The notes under the pieces were generated by a model. The model searched no databases. It had not been told where the DNA came from and was given only the letters and a program-made list of their open reading frames with translations. 24,371 bases of DNA from a virus, in the IMG/VR virus record IMGVR_UViG_3300032293_000109, positions 1 to 24,371 of that record; one strand, written 5' to 3'. This document shows, in pieces, positions 20,301 to 24,371 of this stretch; within the stretch, counting starts at the first letter, position 1, and each line of letters starts with the position of its first letter. The position numbers were made by a program, and so were the translations under genes.

Positions 20301-22207
20301 ACACCGATCCCGTTATTAACTATGCTCGGTCAGCCAGCAAGATGATTGACCTTCTGCAAAAGCAGGAGATGTTAAATAAACTTAAAGACTTTGGAGTTGC
20401 CAATAAACTGTTCTTTGAAAGGCCAACCGGCAATGCGATAACTCAGATTGCGGCAGATGGATCGGATACCCGCTCGCCGTTAAATGGCTTGTATGCAGAG
20501 AAGGATTTGGTCGATGCGCTGGAAAACTTTGAGATGTTTCATAAGGGCGGAACTGCATTTCAGCTTTACTCAATGGCGAATGCTTGGGTTAAGTGGGGCA
20601 AGACAGTTGGAAGTATTCAGGCTCAGTTTAGAAATCCTATTTCAAACGTGCTGATTGAGGTGGTCAACGGCAACTTTAATTTCGGCGGTAATCTTAAACC
20701 CATTAAAACCGTCTTAGCCGACTTTGGTGTACCAGCAATGGACACCAAGGAGGGCAGAGCTTACCTGACCCGCGCCGCTCAACTAGGCGTATACGACAAC
20801 ACTGTTCTGAATGAGTTTACGCAAATGCTTAAAGACGCACAGCAGTACAAAGGATCTACGATTGATTACGCTGAAATGCTGGCGGGTAAAAGTGCTAATG
20901 TCTTAAAGAAAGGTGTTGGCGCACTGAATAAGACTTACAGGGCTGGAGATAATTTGTTCAAGCTGATGGCTTGGGAGAATGAAACCAAGCAACTAATGGA
21001 CGGCAGGGGGTTGTCACGCCTAGAGGCTGAAGTGATTGCAGCCGAGCGCGTCAAAAACACAAGGCCAACCTACTCGCGTGTGCCAAGGATTATTAAAGCC
21101 TTCCGCCTGCAACCTTTAATTGGAAACTTTGTTTCTTGGCCTTCAGAGATGTTGCGGATTTTGCCCAATACACTGAGGTATGCGGGCGAGGACATGAAAA
21201 CACCTGGTATGCGTAGATACGGGTTACAAAGGTTAATAGGAATGCTGGCGGGAACATCTGCGGTTTACGGTTTGGTTGAGCTTGCCAAGTGGGCTACTGG
21301 ATTTAATGATCGTAAGGCAGATGCGTTAAGAAGGTTTGTTGCGCCGTACCAAAAGAACGCTGCCCTAATGCCTACTGGGATGGATGGCAAGGATGTTGGT
21401 TATGTGGATATATCCTACACCAGCCCATACGAAATCTTTATGGGACCAGTGCAAGCTGTGGCTGCTGGCCGAGATCCAGAAGAAAAGATTTTGGGTGCAA
21501 TCAAAGAATTTACAGAGGCTTATATTGGGCCAAGCATTTTGGCTAATTCCATTATATCTGCGTACTACGGAAAAACTCCACAAGGCAGAACTATTCGCAA
21601 TCCGCAGGACACCTTTACCGATCAATCCTTGGACGTAATTTCTTATGTCCTACGTCAAAACGAACCAGCTACTGTATCGCAAATCCGCAGGATCGGATAC
21701 GCTCTATCTGGCCAACCCGACACATCTGTCTCTCGGTATGGCCGTATCTACAAGCCATCCGAGGAATTGTCCGCGCTGTTTGGTATTCGTCCTCAATCTA
21801 TCAACGTATCCAAGGCATTAGAATCGAAGGCATCTAGGTTTAACTCCAACATAGCCGATGTGGGCAGGATCTTTACCGAGACGTATGGCGCGGTGGGTAA
21901 CGTGCCGGAAGCTAATGTGCGGGAGCAGTTTGAGAAGATGCAGAACAGGCGCAGGGTTATGTTCGATGAAGCCAACAAAGATTTTCACGCTGCAATGATG
22001 CTGGGGTTGTCTAGGTCGGAAGCCATCTCCGCTATGCGCTCCGGCGGGATGGGCGTAGATAATGCGTCAGCTATCGCCAATAATAGGTATCGGGATTACA
22101 AGATTAGTAAGTCACTCACAAAAAGCATGAGGCGCGAACTATCTCCAGAGGAGATGCAGAAGCGTCAAGAGATAGGCCGAGAGCTTATGATGCAACAAGG
22201 AGAGTAA
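17393..22207 (+). CDS. Giant internal virion / polyvalent-type protein, 1604 residues
   Basis: The largest gene of the window. Residues 97-150 are a glycine-zipper hydrophobic zone (VKVAAGAAGLVKGSASVMGG, IAGGLGGLAVGGPVGAIAGG) able to enter a membrane. Residues 320-480 are Pro/Glu-rich and linker-like. Around residues 489-720 an AT-rich block carries FITQNGGILSKTSARREKNL and LALDEMAQMAYDQLGVGDG, which recalls small modules of large polyvalent phage proteins. The last 850 residues (YLTRSYEGRENPKYTVELVK; VGSIQAQFRNPISNVLIEVV; YRAGDNLFKLMAWENETKQL; FRLQPLIGNFVSWPSEMLRI) resemble a large domain of phage polyvalent/ejection proteins of the LPD38 sort. No protease or lysozyme active site was found. 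It likely forms the DNA-translocating channel, by analogy with T7 gp16. The TAA overlaps the lysin ATG. Confidence 0.65.
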   Translation: MAEALELSSANRIRQLAGMPVEPEPAPKLEEPPAWSEVKASEDYKTLTYPEQVNLAQQWGAETKQYASTLKDYTPEQDAEIDDFVNTQAVDVPTNVKVAAGAAGLVKGSASVMGGIAGGLGGLAVGGPVGAIAGGVGGAIAVGELAEAGLQKFTPNVARAREFAPTAATVGEYAPSVVMGTVGAKQLVQAGKTLFQELGAKRAAQELGKTVATGAGISAGVGTGVRAVTGGEVTPSTIATDALFGAAFAGLGSGSRIKGYNRDQALSLNERVKAGTATKAEFRDWNGILAEAQRTQARGVAGARRTEVELGGRRVLDKTELTPSKQPQVTPQPTAELPAPRPVVPELPEAGVRGIVRGTQADTAAMQRRGIITPMQESLVDLNDPVPRTNVFTTESQGINREAIILGPQFEIVQEGPIVTPRTQLPTTERLALPGRTDEPFRSAEEAAKTIELEKGMEERIRQSPQGGKGLRKDLRAQEPILTPDEEMAISERQFEKERLVTSNPSQDQIEYPEAALAEMIEPPYRPIDSDVIDFITQNGGILSKTSARREKNLELYGKKAGSGVKRLAEETGIAEYDSMPEMDFYEKTQVYRKQGLALDEMAQMAYDQLGVGDGTSSTFGSIIAQALATRRKLRTPDRAFESQKKFIKDVLIPSKELTPISAQSLVVGDILQAKQGDIRVIDINPDTMEPILDGGDNYGQQTIKTDSHVFVKTVNNRSIPTMPRPMRGKAGEAGFIVSDVQEGAAKVAQKWLTTEGNLPKEMFDIMEAKGSRTQAMLKQIDFTLADLGRAAKALNGTAKLTPQQSSQLDGFLRGRAAVTTLPEPFRPIASQMRRQLDNLSEQLIEVGAFSEEPGPSGVSKADIVRANKEEYLTRSYEGRENPKYTVELVKRRNPVAYANAENFVRTQMKAANPNVTEAEVQGKIKQYVEGGRDKPFESLIDAATLGKNLGITKKRLDIPKEIRFLMGEYTDPVINYARSASKMIDLLQKQEMLNKLKDFGVANKLFFERPTGNAITQIAADGSDTRSPLNGLYAEKDLVDALENFEMFHKGGTAFQLYSMANAWVKWGKTVGSIQAQFRNPISNVLIEVVNGNFNFGGNLKPIKTVLADFGVPAMDTKEGRAYLTRAAQLGVYDNTVLNEFTQMLKDAQQYKGSTIDYAEMLAGKSANVLKKGVGALNKTYRAGDNLFKLMAWENETKQLMDGRGLSRLEAEVIAAERVKNTRPTYSRVPRIIKAFRLQPLIGNFVSWPSEMLRILPNTLRYAGEDMKTPGMRRYGLQRLIGMLAGTSAVYGLVELAKWATGFNDRKADALRRFVAPYQKNAALMPTGMDGKDVGYVDISYTSPYEIFMGPVQAVAAGRDPEEKILGAIKEFTEAYIGPSILANSIISAYYGKTPQGRTIRNPQDTFTDQSLDVISYVLRQNEPATVSQIRRIGYALSGQPDTSVSRYGRIYKPSEELSALFGIRPQSINVSKALESKASRFNSNIADVGRIFTETYGAVGNVPEANVREQFEKMQNRRRVMFDEANKDFHAAMMLGLSRSEAISAMRSGGMGVDNASAIANNRYRDYKISKSLTKSMRRELSPEEMQKRQEIGRELMMQQGE
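18860..19555 (+). other. AT-rich module inside the giant gene
   Basis: This stretch corresponds to residues about 489-721 of the 1604-residue protein. It is visibly AT-richer than the DNA on both sides and encodes a charged module with a GGILSKTSARRE motif, a helical block (KGL/GLALDEMAQMAYDQLG) and a small beta part (SAQSLVVGDILQAKQGDIRV). The boundaries are estimated by eye from base composition. It may be a horizontally acquired domain cassette. Confidence 0.45.
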
Positions 22208-22935
22208 TGGCGAAATTTGACATCAGCGGGGCGGCTTCTCGTTTTACTGGGTTAGAACCCCGTATGCGGAATGAGTCTATCCGCAAAGAACTAGAGCCAT
22301 ACACGGCTGCGCCACAACAACCACCAGAACAGACCGCAAGGATTGAACCTATGAGCGAATACGTTAGACCACCAACAGAACCACAACCATCTGGCGAACT
22401 TCCGCTACCATTGCAAACCGTGGAATGGGAAGGTCGCAAGGACAAGCAGGGAAATCTTGCCGTCTACAAGTTGCCATCTGGAGATATGGGTGGAAACTTT
22501 GAAGTAGCTGGAATCAATGACCGATACCATCCAGAAGCATTCAAAGCCATCTCATCGCTCCCAGCGCAAGAAAGAGCGAAAGCTGCGGCAGAGTACATCC
22601 AAGGATACACCGCGCCACTTGTCGAAAGACTCCCCCAACCACTCCAGCCATTCACGCAGGATCTCGCGTTTAATCGTGGGCTGGGCGGTGCAACGAAATA
22701 CATCCAGCAAGGACTAAACGCTCTTGGTCAGAAGGTGGCGGTGGATGGTGGGTTTGGTCCTAAGACATTAGCCGCGATCAATCAAGTTGAGCCAAGAGCA
22801 TTGATGCGTGCGGCCAGCGATGCTCAATTGCAGGATGAATACAAGCGAGCAGAGCTTGATCCAAACCGAAGGAAATTCATTCCTGGCCTAGAGGCCAGAA
22901 TTAGGAATAGATTGTCAACCTTTGGGCAGGGCTAG
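22207..22935 (+). CDS. GH108-like lysin with C-terminal peptidoglycan-binding domain
   Basis: This encodes 242 residues with ribosome-binding site GGAGAG just before a TAATG junction. Residues 1-65 form an N-terminal extension, Pro/Glu-rich (YTAAPQQPPEQTARIEPMSE). The domain from residue 71 on has VEWEGRKDKQG with Glu73/Glu75, a candidate catalytic acid, then PSGDMGGNFEVAGINDRYHP (90-109), corresponding to the D-x-GG region of GH108 lysozyme-like enzymes. The C-terminus has the PG_binding_3 pattern: DLAFNRGLGGATKYIQQGLN (152-171), VAVDGGFGPKTLAAINQVEP (177-196), FIPGLEARIRNRL. It would hydrolyse peptidoglycan for entry or lysis. The linker and its position with the ejection genes would suit a virion-associated lysin, but endolysin is equally possible. 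Confidence 0.7.
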   Translation: MAKFDISGAASRFTGLEPRMRNESIRKELEPYTAAPQQPPEQTARIEPMSEYVRPPTEPQPSGELPLPLQTVEWEGRKDKQGNLAVYKLPSGDMGGNFEVAGINDRYHPEAFKAISSLPAQERAKAAAEYIQGYTAPLVERLPQPLQPFTQDLAFNRGLGGATKYIQQGLNALGQKVAVDGGFGPKTLAAINQVEPRALMRAASDAQLQDEYKRAELDPNRRKFIPGLEARIRNRLSTFGQG

Positions 22936-23309
22936 GGCTTCCTCATACTGGAACTTGCGCCTCCAGATACAATGGTTGCCCCGCCAGATCCAAAGAAAAC
23001 ATCTCCAGAGCCATATCTGATTCCAGTTCTTCCAGCAAAGATGTCTCCATTTCTTGAAACAATTCCTTTTGGACAAGAATATACGCCATTATTATCCGTG
23101 TATACTCCCTTGGGAGTTATGTAAACATCTCCATTCCGCAATATCAATTTACCATTAACTAATGCTTGGTCGTTACTTAAAATAACAGCAAATCCTTTCT
23201 CCCCATAAACTCCTCCAACAAATGCCTCCATTTTGCCAGCATCCTCATCATCCGCCATTCCCGATGCCATCAGCATCGCCATCAGTGTTATAGTTGTTAT
23301 TGCTTTCAT
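22932..23309 (-). CDS. Exported repeat protein on the opposite strand
   Basis: This is the only convincing - strand gene. It encodes 125 residues and starts with a signal peptide, MKAITTITLMAMLMASGMA, with likely cleavage after Ala19, before an acidic DDEDAG. From residue 59 it consists of four imperfect 13-15 residue units: NGDVYITPKGVYTD, NGVYSCPKGIVSR, NGDIFAGRTGIRYG and GDVFFGSGGATIVSG, suggesting a small beta-solenoid or hairpin stack, with one Cys (79). The stop shares CTAG (22932-22935) with the lysin stop. No ribosome-binding site is seen; a promoter-like motif lies just upstream at 23319-23345. I recognise no family. An exported cargo protein of the phage that acts in the host envelope is a guess from the signal peptide and orientation. 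Confidence 0.7.
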   Translation of the reverse strand: MKAITTITLMAMLMASGMADDEDAGKMEAFVGGVYGEKGFAVILSNDQALVNGKLILRNGDVYITPKGVYTDNNGVYSCPKGIVSRNGDIFAGRTGIRYGSGDVFFGSGGATIVSGGASSSMRKP

Positions 23310-23318
23310 AGGAAAAAG

Positions 23319-23345
23319 TCTCTAGCACAAACCGAAATCCGTCAA
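23319..23345 (-). promoter_or_regulatory. Promoter-like motif for the - strand gene
   Basis: On the - strand TTGACG (23345-23340) is followed after 15 bases by TAGAGA (23324-23319), and the ATG of the gene starts at 23309. The wording TTGACGG-TTT-GG and CTAGA-ACT is repeated on the + strand before the gene at 23963. The spacing is short for sigma70 and the transcript would be nearly leaderless. It lies in the 38-base gap between divergent genes. Confidence 0.35.
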
Positions 23346-23347
23346 GC

Positions 23348-23731
23348 ATGAAATTAACATCACGCCAAATTGGTGCAGTTGGGGTGGCTCGCGTCACCGG
23401 CGCGTTACTGCGGTGCGGGTATTCGGTGTTGTTACCTTACGAGGATTTTTCTGGCTATGATGTAGTGGCTGAGAAGAATAATAAGTTCTTCCGCATCCAA
23501 GTTAAGACCGCGCAAACTGTAGAGGCAGGACGCACCAAGTATCGCTTCAGCACTAGCAGCGGGAATGGATACAACATCCCCAAGCGTGCTATCAGTGGCG
23601 TGGATTATGTGGCCTGCTGGGGGATGAACGATGATTTATTTTGGCTGTTGCCAATTGCCAAGTGCAGATCGGTGACAACTAAGCTTTGCCCATCGACAGG
23701 ACAGAGTTGGCGTGTATTCCAGAACCTATGA
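23348..23731 (+). CDS. PD-(D/E)xK family nuclease
   Basis: This encodes 127 residues starting MKLTSRQIGAVGVARVTGAL. The fold pattern is clear: an N-terminal helix (GAVGVARVTGALLRCGYSVL), then SGYDVVAEKNNKFFRIQVKT with the acidic residue Asp38 and the Q-x-K pair Gln51-Lys53, the usual PD-(D/E)xK active-site variant. The continuation (TKYRFSTSSGNGYNIPKRAI, then DYVACWGMNDDLFWLLPIAK) agrees with phage/prophage nucleases of the Holliday-resolvase-like group. It may cut branched DNA or act as a defence or homing nuclease; the substrate is not evident. It diverges from the - strand gene over 38 bases and has no visible ribosome-binding site. The stop overlaps the next ATG. Confidence 0.7.
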   Translation: MKLTSRQIGAVGVARVTGALLRCGYSVLLPYEDFSGYDVVAEKNNKFFRIQVKTAQTVEAGRTKYRFSTSSGNGYNIPKRAISGVDYVACWGMNDDLFWLLPIAKCRSVTTKLCPSTGQSWRVFQNL

Positions 23732-23907
23732 ACGAGGCGCAAGCATGGGAAAAGTTTGAGGAAGCTATGCGCGATGTGGAATCATTCGATGAGGCGATGG
23801 CGTGGTTAAACAAGAATCCAGAAATACGAGAAGGACTGACCGTGTTTGAGATGATGAGAAACTTTAATAAGGACATTAGAGACGCTAATAAGTATAACCG
23901 CAATTAG
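23728..23907 (+). CDS. Small helical hypothetical protein
   Basis: This encodes 59 residues from ATG 23728, overlapping the nuclease stop as ATGA. It is acidic and helical: MNEAQAWEKFEEAMRDVESF, then DEAMAWLNKNPEIREGLTVF and EMMRNFNKDIRDANKYNRN. No family is recognised. Coupling to the PD-(D/E)xK gene suggests a partner or regulator, but no motif confirms this. An in-frame upstream start at 23686 would add 14 residues and lie inside the nuclease gene. Confidence 0.6.
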   Translation: MNEAQAWEKFEEAMRDVESFDEAMAWLNKNPEIREGLTVFEMMRNFNKDIRDANKYNRN

Positions 23908-23925
23908 GCAGTAGCACATTTTGTG

Positions 23926-23955
23926 TTGACGGGTTTGGGGGTGGCTGGCTAGACA
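23926..23955 (+). promoter_or_regulatory. Promoter-like motif before the last nuclease gene
   Basis: TTGACG (23926-23931) and TAGACA (23950-23955) are separated by 18 bases and precede the ATG at 23963. The same words, TTGACGG-TTT-GG and CTAGA-ACT, occur before the - strand gene. The -10-like part lies inside a perfect inverted repeat at 23947-23961. The -10 match to the sigma70 consensus is weak. Confidence 0.3.
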
Positions 23956-23961
23956 CTAGCC
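23947..23961 (+). promoter_or_regulatory. Inverted repeat overlapping the putative -10 region
   Basis: GGCTAG (23947-23952) and CTAGCC (23956-23961) flank ACA, forming a perfect 6-bp inverted repeat that ends two bases before the ATG at 23963. It could be an operator or a small RNA hairpin covering the start region. Confidence 0.3.
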
Positions 23962-23962
23962 C

Positions 23963-24371
23963 ATGGGCAAGATCAATAGCCGAGCTAAGGGAGCGCAAGG
24001 GGAGAGGGAGTTGGCGGGATACTTGCGGGAACAGGGCTGGCAGAAGGCTAGGCGCACCCAGCAATACGCTGGCAACCCAGAGGGCGGTAGCGGGGATGTA
24101 GTCTGCGAGAATTTCCCATTTCATATCGAAGGCAAACGATGCCAAGCACTCAAGCCCGAAGAGTGGATGGCGCAGGCCAAGCGGGATTGTCCAGCGGGTA
24201 AGATCCCAGCGGTGTTCTTCCGCCGCAATGGGCGCAAGGAATGGCTAGTAGTTTTAACCGCTGATGATGTTTGCGAGCTGGCGCGGCAACTTGCCCCAGC
24301 CAGAGAAATAAAGATCGACTATATGCCATCGACCGATGTAAAAGGTTTTTATGTCACTAGCCCGCACGACC
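23963..24371 (+). CDS. Holliday-junction-resolvase-like PD-(D/E)xK nuclease (partial, runs off the end)
   Basis: The first 136 residues are in view; the end is outside the window. The start is fixed at ATG 23963 because an in-frame TAG lies at 23957-23959. The archaeal Hjc-like pattern is visible: SRAKGAQGERELAGYLREQG (residues 6-25, with Glu14/Glu16), then GGSGDVVCENFPFHIEGKRC (41-60) with Asp45 and Glu56-x-Lys58, the PD-(D/E)xK catalytic set. KPEEWMAQAKRDCPAGKIPA and FFRRNGRKEWLVVL complete the core. These enzymes resolve branched DNA during phage replication or recombination before packaging. It lies 55 bases after the 23728 gene, behind a possible promoter. Confidence 0.75.
   Translation, partial: MGKINSRAKGAQGERELAGYLREQGWQKARRTQQYAGNPEGGSGDVVCENFPFHIEGKRCQALKPEEWMAQAKRDCPAGKIPAVFFRRNGRKEWLVVLTADDVCELARQLAPAREIKIDYMPSTDVKGFYVTSPHD

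Overview
The window reads as about two thirds of the genome of a tailed double-stranded DNA phage, most probably a short-tailed (podovirus-like) one. The evidence is a terminase C-terminus, a portal, a scaffold, an N4-gp56-type capsid protein, fibres, a tail adaptor and nozzle pair, and a run of internal virion (ejection) proteins ending in a 1604-residue giant. No long tail tube, sheath or tape-measure gene is visible. Two small proteins with clear lipoboxes and spanin/holin-like small proteins point to a Gram-negative host, but nothing identifies the host more closely. There is no integrase, repressor, tRNA, CRISPR array or reverse transcriptase in view. The window starts inside the terminase gene and ends inside a nuclease gene.

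Layout from left to right, all on the + strand except one gene. (1) 1-681: the large-terminase tail, a small membrane protein, and a pair of short genes in overlapping frames whose second member is a lipoprotein (lysis-like cluster). (2) 678-6204: the head module of portal, scaffold and major capsid protein. It is interrupted between portal and scaffold by a cargo pair, an FkbM-type methyltransferase and an HNH endonuclease, both AT-richer than their surroundings. (3) 6214-8661: seven small genes, many rich in Gly/Thr/Ser/Ala, probably head-decoration or fibre-associated parts, with two strong RNA hairpins among them. (4) 8661-9284: a second lysis-like cluster of a tiny lipoprotein, a small unknown protein, and a coiled-coil plus one membrane segment protein. 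(5) 9293-11589: two repetitive fibre proteins and two small fibre-assembly-like proteins. (6) 11602-14548: tail adaptor, tail nozzle with an inserted repeat domain, and a GNAT-like protein. (7) 14553-22935: internal virion proteins and a GH108/peptidoglycan-binding lysin. (8) 22932-23309: one gene on the - strand for an exported, repetitive protein. (9) 23348-24371: two PD-(D/E)xK nucleases with a small protein between them, probably the edge of the DNA-metabolism module.

The working logic is that of a late virion operon. Terminase and portal package DNA into a scaffolded N4-gp56-type shell. The adaptor and nozzle close the vertex and form the short tail, and the fibres bind the host. The internal proteins, with a glycine-zipper membrane-type segment in the giant, would be ejected to let DNA cross the envelope, and the lysin opens the wall. 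Genes are tightly packed with many ATGA and TAATG overlaps, which suggests translational coupling. Parts of the window look mosaic: the FkbM/HNH pair, the N-terminus of the 529-residue ejection protein, a central block of the giant protein and the lone - strand gene are all visibly AT-richer than adjacent DNA.

I do not see a clearly new multi-gene system. The items most worth a second look are the lone exported - strand repeat protein, a promoter-like motif shared by it and the last nuclease gene, the tRNA-T-loop-like hairpin at 7304-7331, the hairpin after the capsid gene, and the inserted modules in the nozzle and giant ejection protein. All family names rest on reading motifs and gene order by eye; no database search was run.
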